A stretch of DNA of 64,000 nucleotides, from NCBI RefSeq assembly GCF_000337175.1, contig NZ_AOIJ01000061.1, forward strand, positions 1 to 64,000, given 5' to 3'. Both the position numbers and the translations under genes were made by a program. Source of the DNA: Natrinema gari JCM 14663. Lineage in GTDB: Archaea; Halobacteriota; Halobacteria; Halobacteriales; Natrialbaceae. Of the stretch, positions 25,264-33,671 are shown piece after piece. The stretch's first letter is position 1. The number at the start of each line of letters is the position of its first letter. Under the pieces are notes generated by a model. It saw only the letters and a list, made by a program, of their open reading frames with translations. It did not search any database and was not told the DNA's origin.

Positions 25264-26104
25264 GGCGGACCACCTCGACGGCGGCGGCCGCGAAGCCGCC
25301 GAGCAGGATATACCACTGGCCGGGGACCAGTGCTGCGGCGACGACGGCAGTTGCGAGCGCGACCAGCCACGGGACGAGCGTCGACCGCCCTTCCCAGAGT
25401 TCGACGGCGAGCGCGACGAAGACTGCAGCGAGGACGAAGTCGATACCGTAGCTGGCCGGATCGCCGATCGCGCCGCCGGCGGCCGCCCCGATAATCGTCG
25501 ACGTGACCCAGAAGACCCACATCGCGATACCGGTTCCCAGCAGGAACGCGCCTCGGCCGCTGCCGGACTGGAATTCGCGCATCGTCAACGCCCAGTTCTC
25601 GTCGGCCATCACCAGGAGGCTGCCGTAGCTCCGCAATGGCGAGAGGCGGCCGAGCCAGGGGCCCAGCGCCGCGCCCATCAGCGAGTAGCGCAGGTTGATC
25701 GCGAGCGTCGCAACAACGATCGCTGCGACCGGGATCGGATCCGTCCAGAGCTCCACGGCGATGATCTGGGCGGCACCGGCGAGTACCGTGGCGCTCATCA
25801 ACGCCGACTCGGCGACGCTCAGCCCGGCCCGACGAGCGAGCATTCCGAAGGCGATTCCGTATCCGCCGACGCCGAGCGCGATCGGGAGACAGGTCAGAAA
25901 GCCGGCCCGTATCCCCGATCGGTCGAACGTGATCGTCTCGGCCCCGTCGCTCGTCTCGGTCGAGGCCTCGCCGGCCGGCGCGTCGTCCGGATGAGCGGTG
26001 GCTCCGCCGGAGTCGTACTCCGCAGCGTCCCCGTCGGTTCCCGTCACGTTCGTGTCGAGTTGAACGAGGCCTAAAGCGTTCCCGAAATCGCCGCCGAACA
26101 CCAC
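25253..26104 (-). CDS. azlC: AzlC-family branched-chain amino acid exporter
   Basis: A 283-residue polytopic protein. After an acidic, unstructured N-terminus of about 57 residues come the AzlC features: SGIRAGFLTCLPIALGVGGY, AESALMSATVLAGAAQIIAV, and LAINLRYSLMGAALGPWL. MADENWALTMREF is a further hallmark. It forms the large subunit with AzlD. The GTG at 26104 is the only usable start in the region, but the N-terminal extension is longer than in most relatives. Substrate specificity cannot be read from the sequence. Confidence 0.88.
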   Translation of the reverse strand: MVFGGDFGNALGLVQLDTNVTGTDGDAAEYDSGGATAHPDDAPAGEASTETSDGAETITFDRSGIRAGFLTCLPIALGVGGYGIAFGMLARRAGLSVAESALMSATVLAGAAQIIAVELWTDPIPVAAIVVATLAINLRYSLMGAALGPWLGRLSPLRSYGSLLVMADENWALTMREFQSGSGRGAFLLGTGIAMWVFWVTSTIIGAAAGGAIGDPASYGIDFVLAAVFVALAVELWEGRSTLVPWLVALATAVVAAALVPGQWYILLGGFAAAAVEVVRHDG

Positions 26105-26137
26105 AGAGAGCCGACCCCGAGCCCGACCGATCGTCGG

Positions 26138-26347
26138 TCACAGACCGATGTAGAACAGTCCGAGCGCGACGAGTCCTACCGCGATGCCGTACGCCGGCCC
26201 GCTGACGACGGCGGCAGCGACCGCCATCAACCCGAAGACAAGCCCCAAGAACAGACAAAACTGCTGGGTCAGCGTACGGCAGTCGTTGCGCTCGAGGAGC
26301 CATTCGAACCCCAACTCGGCCACCAGTTCGACGACCACATCGAGCAT
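26138..26347 (-). CDS. Small membrane protein
   Basis: A 69-residue protein. A soluble start (MLDVVVELVAELGFEWLLER) leads into two hydrophobic segments (about 29-47 and 50-68). The gene stands about 30 bases upstream of azlC on the same strand and may be its operon leader. No family recognised. Confidence 0.6.
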   Translation of the reverse strand: MLDVVVELVAELGFEWLLERNDCRTLTQQFCLFLGLVFGLMAVAAAVVSGPAYGIAVGLVALGLFYIGL

Positions 26348-26414
26348 ACCTGCGACTCGTCCTGTGCTGCTAAAAATAGCCGGGGTGTAAGCGGCACGAG
26401 CCGCGCCCCCGGCG

Positions 26415-26693
26415 TTACCCGCCGGCGACCGGTGGAAACACCGACACGACGTCGCCCGCTTCGAGCGGCGTGTCGACGCCCGTCATGTGGACCACGTTGC
26501 GACCGTTTTTCAACACGCTCAACTGCGCTCGGATCGCCCCGTCCTCGAGCAACTGTCCCTCGAGGCCGTCGTACTCGTGTTCGAGGGCAGCGAGGACATC
26601 GCCGACGGTCGCGTCGTCGGTGACCGTGCGCGTTCGCTCCTTCTCCCCGACGGCGTCCCGAAACGTCGCGAAGAACCGGAGATCGATTTCCAT
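26415..26693 (-). CDS. SAMP3/MoaD-like ubiquitin-fold protein
   Basis: A 92-residue beta-grasp protein ending in the diglycine FPPVAGG. MEIDLRFFATFRDAVGEKER, DATVGDVLAALEHEYDGL and QLSVLKNGRNVVHMTG resemble Haloferax SAMP3 closely in my memory, and the larger MoaD family. The exposed C-terminal GG would be activated by an E1-like enzyme, either to form isopeptide bonds with target lysines or to carry sulfur for molybdopterin. The AOR upstream in the window needs a pterin cofactor, so both roles are conceivable. Confidence 0.85.
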   Translation of the reverse strand: MEIDLRFFATFRDAVGEKERTRTVTDDATVGDVLAALEHEYDGLEGQLLEDGAIRAQLSVLKNGRNVVHMTGVDTPLEAGDVVSVFPPVAGG

Positions 26694-26856
26694 ACTCGCT
26701 ACTCGTGTCCGGACGACATAACAGTAGTTGAAAGCACGGTGATTCTATTCAGCACTGCACTCCGATAATCAGTCGCTCTCTGAGATGCTCCGATCGCCCC
26801 CGAGAACGAGTCCAGATACTTGTCCAATATCAGAGAGTTCGGTCGAATCCGGTCCG

Positions 26857-27063
26857 TCATCCCGATTTATCTTCACAGACGATTTCGCGCAACTCCTTGA
26901 GAAGCTGCGGGTGGTTTTCCCTCAATATCTCTATATCTGTTTCCATTTCCTCCGTTATTCGTGATCTGATCTCTGAGATAGCCTGATACCGACGGTTACC
27001 TCCATCCTCTTCGGCCAGCAATTCTCGGTCGCGCTCTGTGAGGAGTGCCCGCGTCCGTGCCAT
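26857..27063 (-). CDS. Conserved small protein of haloarchaeal mobile elements
   Basis: A 68-residue helical protein from the ATG at 27063 (MARTRALLTERDRELLAEED). RRYQAISEIRSRITEEMETD and NHPQLLKELREIVCED follow. I recall very similar proteins near haloarchaeal proviruses and integrative elements, where they may regulate. An alternative ATG 24 bases upstream (27087) is possible. It diverges from the other element genes at 27271. The region between holds repeated motifs. Confidence 0.7.
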   Translation of the reverse strand: MARTRALLTERDRELLAEEDGGNRRYQAISEIRSRITEEMETDIEILRENHPQLLKELREIVCEDKSG

Positions 27064-27072
27064 CTTAGTTTG

Positions 27073-27156
27073 CCTATCTGCACACATCTACTTCCAACTA
27101 CCGTTCCATCCGCCTTTGACAATCACCTATGTGCAAACATTCACCCATATGCAAAC
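27073..27156. promoter_or_regulatory. Repeated CCTATSTGCAMAC motif in a divergent promoter region
   Basis: CACCTATGTGCAAAC (27124) and CACCCATATGCAAAC (27142) form a direct repeat with an 18-base period. A third, weaker match (CCTATCTGCACAC) starts at 27073. The cluster lies between divergently read genes of the element and looks like an operator. The binding protein is unknown; the 26857 product is a candidate. Confidence 0.45.
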
Positions 27157-27221
27157 TCTTAATGCAGAAGCACTGCATAGATATATCTGAGAAGCGCGGG
27201 ACACTGGTCAGAAGGTGGCCG

Positions 27222-27241
27222 GGGCGTGTTGGAGCACGCCC
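27222..27241. repeat. Hairpin GGGCGTG-TTGGAG-CACGCCC
   Basis: A perfect 7-bp inverted repeat with a six-base loop, just upstream of the gene starting at 27271. It could act in the transcript leader. Its function is not known. Confidence 0.45.
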
Positions 27242-27270
27242 GACCGTGCTTCGCTGGAGATCACCGAAGC

Positions 27271-27429
27271 ATGTCAATGCAGACATTCGCCGGACTTCAG
27301 GGTTCCGGCACGGCGGTCGAATCGACCGATGAAGACACCTGTGGCGAGTGTGCGAAGTTCGACGACGGCTTCCCGTGTGCCGACTGCTGCATCTCCGGTG
27401 ATGCGGAGTTCTCGGAGGACTACCGATGA
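27271..27429 (+). CDS. Cysteine-rich microprotein of a mobile element
   Basis: A 52-residue acidic protein, MSMQTFAGLQGSGTAVEST first, then CGECAKFDDGFPCADCC and SGDAEFSEDYR. The five cysteines in CxxC...CxxCC spacing suggest a zinc knuckle. It overlaps the next gene by four bases (ATGA at 27426-27429), so the two are translated together. I recall small proteins of this type in haloarchaeal proviruses. Function unknown. Confidence 0.65.
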   Translation: MSMQTFAGLQGSGTAVESTDEDTCGECAKFDDGFPCADCCISGDAEFSEDYR

Positions 27430-28003
27430 CCGTCAAGGGCGTCGATCCCGAGACGGCCGAATCCCTTGCCCGTGACTGGCTCGTGGAAGCGCTCCGACAC
27501 TCCGGCGAGTCCACCCGGAGTGATGTCGCCCAGCTGGCTGAGCACACTGCCGCGATCAAGATCGCGTTGGAGCGCGGCGAGGCTCTCGAGATGAGCGACA
27601 TCGAGCAAGCCCGGTTCTACACAGAGCAGGTCAAAAAGCGGCTTGATGAGGTGACGACACTGTTCGGCTGGAACCCATATGGGATACGGGCGCGAAGTGG
27701 GGCGAACTCACCGAAGAGCAGAAAGCCGAAATCGAGGAGCGCGACCGCAAGCAGTTCGAAGACGACACCGACGGTGACGGGGAAGGGGATGACGAAAACG
27801 TTCTCGGCGCTGACCTCGTGGTCTTGCGTACGAACCTCGAAGAGGGACTCTCGCAGGCCGAACACAAGGGAGCCGACCGCGAGGCCGTCGCGCGGATGCT
27901 CGAACTCTATGCCGAGTATGTCCGCGAGGGCTACACCTGTCCGCCGTCTCGCCGCGGGAACTGGTGGCAGGACGTCCACGACGGAGGTGAGTGCGATGTC
28001 TGA
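27426..28003 (+). pseudogene. Mobile-element gene split by a one-base deletion in a G run
   Basis: The first frame from ATG 27426 reads MTVKGVDPETAESLARDWLV and continues sensibly to FGWNPYG at about 27683. From there the frame is nonsense, while another frame gives DTGAKWGELTEEQKAEIEER, ENVLGADLVVLRTNLEEGL and CPPSRRGNWWQDVHDGGECDV to a stop at 28003. Adding one G to the GGG at about 27681-27683 restores one continuous protein of about 192 residues. The protein is helical and acidic, with no recognisable enzyme motif. The change is either a mutation in a decaying element or a homopolymer sequencing error. Confidence 0.7.
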
Positions 28004-28157
28004 AGGCTTCGAGGTGTCGCTGACGGTCACCGATACCGGCGAGGTCGCGGGCGCAGTCGGCTACGAGGTCGAGCCGACGACCGGGCCGACTCGGTTCAGA
28101 CCGCCGACGCCGTCGGCGACGACGTGTACGAGACGACGTCAACGTCGGTATCGGTGA
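27996..28157 (+). pseudogene. Truncated third gene of the element
   Basis: An ATG at 27996, overlapping the end of the previous gene, opens MSEGFEVSLTVTDTGEVAGA and VGYEVEP. After about 28 codons the frame turns arginine- and threonine-rich, with no protein character, and runs antisense to the gene at 28096-28446. The gene therefore appears cut at about 28080, which would be one edge of the element. Confidence 0.5.
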
Positions 28158-28446
28158 GCGCTGCGTCGATCGCGCTCGCGCCGCTCTCGACCGCGTCGGC
28201 GGCGTCGTCGGCCGCCACGGTTACCGTCACCGAAAACTCGAGTGCGATCGTGTACGGATCGAACGGGCCCGTCGGGTGTTCGTAGACGTCCGTGTCTCCG
28301 ATTTCCCAGTCGGCGATCGCTCCCTCGGCGGCGAGGGTCTCGAACGTGTCCGCGAGCATCGCCGTCGCCTCGTCACTGGCGGTCGTCTCCGAGCCGCCGT
28401 GGAGCGTGACCAGCGTCGTTCCCGTCCGGGACACAGCGAATTCCAT
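28096..28446 (-). CDS. Haloarchaeal conserved hypothetical protein
   Basis: A 116-residue protein of alternating strands and helices. EFAVSRTGTTLVTLHGGSET, LADTFETLAAEGAIADWEIG, YEHPTGPFDPYTIALEFSVT and DDAADAVESGASAIDAALTD suggest a small alpha-beta fold like ACT or ferredoxin-like domains. No catalytic residues are obvious. Gene end and codon use are normal. It lies just outside the element remnant. Function unknown. Confidence 0.65.
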   Translation of the reverse strand: MEFAVSRTGTTLVTLHGGSETTASDEATAMLADTFETLAAEGAIADWEIGDTDVYEHPTGPFDPYTIALEFSVTVTVAADDAADAVESGASAIDAALTDTDVDVVSYTSSPTASAV

Positions 28447-28520
28447 ACCTCCGCTAGTCCGGCACGGTAGTTCAACGCTTGGCTCGCGGACCGCGCGGCC
28501 GGGACGGCGGTCGGGGACGC

Positions 28521-28907
28521 TTACAGGTCCTGCAATCGAATTCCGTCCTCAACCAGCCGCGCGTTCCGCTCCCGGTCGAGGTGCTCGCCCAGGTCGTCGT
28601 GGGCGTGCAGTTGTGCGATCACGTCGGCGTACAGCGTCCGCCACGCGATGGCGTAGATCGGCGACTGTCCCCACGCCCGCAGTTCCGGGACGAACGCGTC
28701 GTAGGTCTCGTACCGCTCCTCGAACCGATCGATCGCCTCGAGCAGTTTCCCGGCGGCCTCGCGTTTGTCATCGGCCTCCTCGAGGATTCGATTGCACTGG
28801 GTCTCCCAGCCCGCGACTGCCTTTTGCATGTCCGCCGCGACGGTCTCGTCGTCGGCCGGCAGTCGGTCGAGTATCGGTTCCGGAACGCCGAGGGAAAGTT
28901 CCTTCAT
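28521..28907 (-). CDS. Haloarchaeal conserved hypothetical, all-helical
   Basis: A 128-residue, mostly helical protein. MKELSLGVPEPILDRLPADD, AADMQKAVAGWETQCNRILE, KREAAGKLLEAIDRFEERYE and AIAWRTLYADVIAQLHAHDD follow. It has no signal peptide, membrane segment or metal motif. Convincing codon use and a clean ATG support the gene. I cannot name a family. Confidence 0.65.
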   Translation of the reverse strand: MKELSLGVPEPILDRLPADDETVAADMQKAVAGWETQCNRILEEADDKREAAGKLLEAIDRFEERYETYDAFVPELRAWGQSPIYAIAWRTLYADVIAQLHAHDDLGEHLDRERNARLVEDGIRLQDL

Positions 28908-29118
28908 ACGCGTCAGTATGGGCTAGTCCGGCAAGAAGCTGGTCCGGATTCGCTCGGGACGCCGGCGAGACACCACTCCGCAGTCGTGTCAGCAACTGGC
29001 TGACTGTCGAGACAGCAGCCCGGCAGCTTCGTGTCCCGCTCGGACCCACGACGGCATGCGGTGGCCCACCCGTGGCGGGGCGGGCGGACGGGATACCCGT
29101 TTCCCGTCGGCGCTCGAG

Positions 29119-29976
29119 TCAGGGCCACGTCGCTAGCATGATCTCGTCGACGAACTCGCCGTCGAGACAGTACTGCCCCTCGTGTTCGCCCTCGCGATCC
29201 CAGCCGTTCTCCTCGAGGAACTCGATCGCCGCCTCGTTGGTCGCGGGGACGTTCTGATAGAGTTTCTGGTAGCCAGCATCCGCGGCCCATTCGAGGCCGT
29301 ACTCGAGCAGTTCGGAGCCGATCCCCTGTCGCCGGACGGCGGGATCGACGCCGACGGTCACCTCCGCGGTGTGGCGAAGCGACGGGTGTTCGGGCGCGTC
29401 GACGTGCAACCACCCGACCACGTCGCCGTCGTCCGAAGTCGCCTTATCGGTCGCCGTCTCGCCCGCTGCCGTCTCCTCGTCTGCCGGCCGCTCCCCGCGG
29501 ACCGCGACGAAGAAAACCCGCGAGCGTTCCTCGTTGGCCCGGACGAGCGCGGACTCGCGCTCGAGTTCCGTCGCGACGTTCTCGGCGACGACATACGTCC
29601 CGTCGTCGGCGACCGTCCGCATCGTCTCGACGACGCCCTCCCGGTCCTCCTCGCGGGCCGGCCGGATGGTGACGACGCCGTCCTCGCAGTCCACGTCGGT
29701 CGTCGTCGCTTCGAGTGCGAGCCGGTATTTCCCGTCGACGTCGGTCAGATAGCCGTCGGCTTCCAGCGCCTCGAGACACGATCGGAGTTCGTCCGGCTCC
29801 GGTGCGATCGTGTCGGTGTAGGTCCCCGACCGGGCGGGCTTCGAGTGTGCGCGGCCGTCGTCGATCTCGATCGAGCGGGCCAGTTCGGCCGGCGTGACGG
29901 CACCGTTACGCTCGACGTACTCGTAGACGCGCCGCTGGATGTCGGTCTCGAACGAGTCCGTCGGATACATGCTCAT
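29119..29976 (-). CDS. GNAT acetyltransferase with N-terminal winged helix
   Basis: A 285-residue two-domain protein. Residues 1-93 form a winged helix (DIQRRVYEYVERNGAVTPAE, then LRSCLEALEADGYLTDVDGK). Residues about 101-285 form a GNAT acetyltransferase: TIRPAREEDREGVVETMRTV begins the fold, and VDPAVRRQGIGSELLEYGLE is the acetyl-CoA pyrophosphate loop (R-x-x-G-x-G). An acidic insert of about 30 residues (about 160-190) sits mid-domain. It probably acetylates a protein or small molecule. Haloarchaea have related Pat2-type proteins. Confidence 0.88.
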   Translation of the reverse strand: MSMYPTDSFETDIQRRVYEYVERNGAVTPAELARSIEIDDGRAHSKPARSGTYTDTIAPEPDELRSCLEALEADGYLTDVDGKYRLALEATTTDVDCEDGVVTIRPAREEDREGVVETMRTVADDGTYVVAENVATELERESALVRANEERSRVFFVAVRGERPADEETAAGETATDKATSDDGDVVGWLHVDAPEHPSLRHTAEVTVGVDPAVRRQGIGSELLEYGLEWAADAGYQKLYQNVPATNEAAIEFLEENGWDREGEHEGQYCLDGEFVDEIMLATWP

Positions 29977-30216
29977 ACGACTTCGCCACCGACTGCCGGT
30001 ATTAGTATGCGACCCGTATCGAGCGCCGCTCGTGGCCCGCCAGATCGAAGCGACCGATTGCTCGCCGCTCTCGAACCGTTTCGAACCGCATTCGTGCCCG
30101 TTGCGCCCGGGTAATCTCCGATCAATTCGGTGTGCATATTCAGTACGCCTCAGGCGGATGGTTGAGACGGTGTACCTACTTGGTCCTCGGCGCTGCTCTA
30201 GAACTTGGAACGGTGC

Positions 30217-30651
30217 TCAATTGCCGTTCTCTCGGTTACTCTCCCAGTCCGATACCCCTCCAGCCCACACAATATACGTGACCAGGTAGAGGAAAGTAGC
30301 TAAAAGACCCCCAGACGCGGCGTCGGCGATTTGTGCATTGGGCACGGCATCAAAACGAGATACAATGCCGACGGTGAGAGCAAACAGAACGATCACGACA
30401 ACCCGACGGAGAATGCCAATGCTTCGAAACCACTGACTAACCCATCTGCCGAGCGACGAGTTGGACCCAGGACCGAGTGCGATAGTGAACACCAGAAAGC
30501 CGCTAACTGCTGCCGGCCACGATATCGTCGCGGGAGATAGTATATCTGGACCGATCTCAACACCAGTCAGGATGCCGATCAGGAGGTCTATCCACGTCGG
30601 CGAGCGATCCGGAAAATACGCTGCCAGTCTCGATTGAACGGTGGAGGACAT
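30217..30651 (-). CDS. Membrane protein of unknown function
   Basis: A 144-residue protein with four hydrophobic segments, at about residues 17-38, 42-62, 83-103 and 107-132. The N-terminus (SSTVQSRLAAYFPDRSPTWI) is soluble and slightly basic; the C-terminus is polar. Base composition is lower in GC than in the core, which fits the island. No family recognised. Confidence 0.6.
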   Translation of the reverse strand: MSSTVQSRLAAYFPDRSPTWIDLLIGILTGVEIGPDILSPATISWPAAVSGFLVFTIALGPGSNSSLGRWVSQWFRSIGILRRVVVIVLFALTVGIVSRFDAVPNAQIADAASGGLLATFLYLVTYIVWAGGVSDWESNRENGN

Positions 30652-30874
30652 CGTTGAATCGTGTCGGTCTGGTTCATGCTCTATACTAATCAGTTAGACG
30701 GATGATCGTCATCAAGGCGGAGAATGCGGATATCGCTGTCCTGCGTGAACCAGAACGAAGCCACCCGCCTCGAGATGACGACGTAGACGAATCGGACCCG
30801 GACAACCAAGCGATCCGCGACAATGCTGAGATTGTGTTCGTTCCCAAATACGCTAAGGCAAGATCACTACGGGC

Positions 30875-31072
30875 TTGTCCCAGCCTGACACGGATATCTT
30901 TCAGGAGCGAAAAATCCTTCGGGAAGATTATCAACCAGAGGAGATTGTCGGTCGCGATGAAGAGCTACAGCAGTATATTTCGGCCTTACAGCCCGTCATC
31001 AAGGGCGGTCAGCCTGCGAATATAGCTCTGTTGAACCCCTCAACTACTGATCGTTTGAGGAGGGCGTGCTGA
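30875..31072 (+). pseudogene. Orc1/Cdc6 replication initiator, N-terminal fragment
   Basis: A TTG at 30875 opens MSQPDTDIFQERKILREDYQ, then PEEIVGRDEELQQYISALQP and GGQPANIALL. This is the standard start of haloarchaeal Orc1/Cdc6, up to the residues just before the Walker A loop. After about codon 53 (about 31033) the homology stops and random sequence leads to a TGA. The ATPase, sensor and winged-helix parts are missing. It is a broken gene and cannot initiate replication. It most likely came from a plasmid or integrated replicon. Confidence 0.85.
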
Positions 31073-31114
31073 ATATAGAAGCTGTATCTAGCAGGCGATG
31101 ACGGTCTATGGCTC

Positions 31115-31318
31115 TTACTCCTGGGCGGGGTCGACGTGGTGGACGGCATCAGGAGAAAGCAGACGACCCGACGGGAGTTCGACCCACCCGCTCATCAATA
31201 ACCGGAGGGCACCGTCGTGGAGAACGACCTCCTGTTGGCGGTCGCCGTAGACGACTGCATCTTGATACTCCCGGACGCACTCCTCAGCAATCTTTCCCCA
31301 CGCTGACTCGGTTGACAT
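31115..31318 (-). CDS. Small conserved accessory-region protein
   Basis: A 67-residue protein from the ATG at 31318 (MSTESAWGKIAEECVREYQD). AVVYGDRQQEVVLHDGALRL and PSGRLLSPDAVHHVDPAQE follow. It resembles haloarchaeal plasmid or island proteins I have seen, without a known role. A TATA-like element (GTTTTATGTG, about 31350-31359) lies about 37 bases before that ATG. The 31345 start would sit too close to it. Confidence 0.65.
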   Translation of the reverse strand: MSTESAWGKIAEECVREYQDAVVYGDRQQEVVLHDGALRLLMSGWVELPSGRLLSPDAVHHVDPAQE

Positions 31319-31527
31319 GACCATACCGGTTTGGTTCGAAGGCAAGTCACATAAAACGAATCAACCAGCCCCGACTCACTCGAGACGTGCCCTATATTCA
31401 GCAAGCTCGGACCCCACCTGTCCGGATTCTGGTAGCAGTCGCGTGCCGAATAGAGAGGATAGATGTAGCATATCGACTTTCTTTTAGGTTCTTTGTGTTG
31501 AATCAACTGTTCAGTAGGTCTACGAAC

Positions 31528-31701
31528 TTATCGAAGACGCCGGATTAGTAGCACAGCCAGTATAGGACTGAGGAATACAATTAAAGTCCCTCCCATAAGA
31601 AACAGTTCCAGAGGGAGAATAAAGCTAAGCAGCAGCACAAGGTTGCTAAGCAAAAGTGCGATGATCAGATTGAGGCGTACGATGACTGATTTATTGTCCA
31701 T
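31528..31701 (-). CDS. Two-helix membrane microprotein
   Basis: An ATG at 31701 opens a 57-residue protein. MDNKSVIVRLNLIIALLLSN leads into a first helix, then LELFLMGGTLIVFLSPILAV a second, ending LLIRRLR. A basic tail after the last helix favours a cytoplasmic C-terminus. It lies alone in AT-rich DNA of the island. No relatives recalled. Confidence 0.55.
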   Translation of the reverse strand: MDNKSVIVRLNLIIALLLSNLVLLLSFILPLELFLMGGTLIVFLSPILAVLLIRRLR

Positions 31702-31796
31702 TATGTGTGTGTTTTAACCATTCTACTATATATCTTGTCTGCTAACTACGTGCCCTGTACTGAGCCTTCTACCCTTCGCCGGGAATCCCACGGCTA

Positions 31797-32391
31797 GATT
31801 GACTTGGGTTTTGTGGAGCGGAGGAAACACCGCAGCTGTTGATGAGCTCAGTACTCAGCTCCATCTTGCTAAGCTATCGCCTTCAAATACTGTAGGGAAT
31901 CTCGATATATTCGGTGTTGAACGGGCTCAATCGACTGTTCATCACTGGGTTCACAAGGCAGATCTCCAGCCCACTTCCTGCCGGAGTCCGGATCACGTTG
32001 CAGTTGACGAGACGGTGATCCGACTCGGCGATGAACAGTACTGGTTGTACGCAGCCGTCGATACAGTGTCTAATGAATTGCCCCATACAAAGCTTGAGCC
32101 GACAAGAAACAAGGCCATCGCTAGTGGTTCTCCACGGAATTACGCGAGAAACACGACGGCGATGATGCGGTGTTTCTCGTCGATGGAGACCAGTCACTGA
32201 ACGATACCTGTCAGCGACATAGCCTCGATTTCAGATACGAACGACATGGAAACCGGAACAGTGTCGAACATATCTCCTATAATGTAGAATATCGAACTAC
32301 ATCTTTCTCAAACTTCTCTATCAATGCTTTCGAAGAAACTTCTAATTAGTTTCTTAGGTCGTTCGCCTTCGCATGGAATCAGCTAATCTGA
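31797..32391 (+). mobile_element. Decayed IS6-family transposase, copy 1
   Basis: The plus strand carries an IS6-family transposase with damage. FGVERAQSTVHHWVHKADLQ and HVAVDETVIRLGDEQYWLYA (first catalytic Asp region) are intact. A frameshift follows near 32130. VDGDQSLNDTCQRHSLDFRY and RHGNRNSVEHISYN then continue in another frame, with an in-frame stop before RSFAFAWNQLI at the end. Terminal inverted repeats were not identified by eye. The copy cannot make an active transposase. Confidence 0.82.
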
Positions 32392-33000
32392 ACACGACTG
32401 CCGAGACGCATCATAAAAATATGAAGAACAAGTTCAAACAGATGAGACGACTCACCCATCATTATTGGTCCGTTTTCACCCTTCAACCTCTGTTGTCGAT
32501 CGCAGCACAGAGAAGAAACTGATAGTCACACGGGAGACATATAGGTATATTCATATCACTGTCCATTAGAGTTACACTGACCGTTTCTGGGGCTGGAAGC
32601 ACTACTGTGAAACTCTTGTGATTAACCTTCTGTGATATTCGAGACGTATAAGTTCCCCCGAGCAAGGACTATTTACAATCATACGACTGTAATTGATCGC
32701 GGATCCTCGATCGGCGTGAGGTCCCGTAGGAGCGGGATAGGCATTATCCGGTTCCGACGGGCCGGCTATTGGCCTGTAGTTCGGCGTCCGAACGGGGAAT
32801 CTCCTGCGGATCGGAAACCGTGATACCAGGTATCATGGCCCTAAATATACGTACGTTTATATGTGAGAGGGTGACGAAGAGTTGCATGTGACTGATCAGA
32901 CAACTGTGCGCAAAAGCCCTTCAAGCGTACCCACCGCGGTGTAACCTCTAATTGGCGACTTCAAATCCGACACGACACGTGTCACTCGGACGTTCGACTC
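32392..33000. other. Gap without a recognisable gene
   Basis: Both strands lack a credible protein. The DNA is AT-richer up to 32690, then GC-rich to 32820. It probably holds decayed sequence and the downstream region of the IS6 copy. Confidence 0.45.
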
Positions 33001-33276
33001 TCACTCGTCCGTGCTTCTCCAGCAGTAGCTTTTCCGTCTGGCGTCTGTCGGGCACTGTTCGGTATCGATGAGTTCAGCTTCCTCGAGGTGCTGTAATGCG
33101 TACCGGACCGTCCGGGGTGGGAGCAGGGTGCACTGGCTGAGACCGTCTATCGTGAGATCGTCCTGCTCTTTGAGCACGTACGCAACCAACTTCGTACTGG
33201 GAGCTTCGTCTCTAAGCGTGGATTCGGTCCTCGTGGAAAAGGGACTCTGGATCGACTGCTTTTGACCTCTAACCAT
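33001..33276 (-). CDS. Winged-helix DNA-binding protein
   Basis: A 91-residue protein. PSTKLVAYVLKEQDDLTIDG, LSQCTLLPPRTVRYALQHLE and EAELIDTEQCPTDARRKSYC form a typical winged helix with recognition helix PRTVRYALQHL. The first 25 residues (GQKQSIQSPFSTRTES) are polar and probably disordered. Such short regulators are common in haloarchaeal genomic islands. It lies next to the catabolic cluster but its target is unknown. Confidence 0.8.
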   Translation of the reverse strand: MVRGQKQSIQSPFSTRTESTLRDEAPSTKLVAYVLKEQDDLTIDGLSQCTLLPPRTVRYALQHLEEAELIDTEQCPTDARRKSYCWRSTDE

Positions 33277-33671
33277 CGTTCATTGGGATGACCAATATAG
33301 TATAAATAATTTTTCCCAGAGGCGATATTCTCATCGGCATCGTCCCACGACGAAGTTCCCGCCTTTGACTGGCAAGTCGCGCTGCCTCGGATCTGCCTCT
33401 TTAGAGCACCAGATTCGTTGTTTCTCTTAGAACCACTCTGAATCCCATCGGGGACACTCATGCTACCATCCTGCACGTATTTCACCCACCTGCATAGATA
33501 CACAATTAAGTAGGGTCGGGAGCCTGCCTCACCTCCTCAAACGTCTTCTTCTAATTACCGAGCAGCGTGTAGAAGCACGTCCAGCTGTGGAGATATAGCA
33601 GGCGCACAAACCACCAGATTCAAAATGTCCAACGACAGGACCTTGGCCACACCACAGCCAGTATCGTACGG

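Noticed and set aside
30702-31025. Plus-strand open frame starting MIVIKAENADIAV
   Set aside because: The first 45 codons look partly protein-like, but it overlaps the Orc1 fragment in another frame and has no recognisable family.
30600-31100. Replication origin next to the Orc1 fragment
   Set aside because: I could not find repeated origin-type boxes with G-strings; the initiator is truncated.
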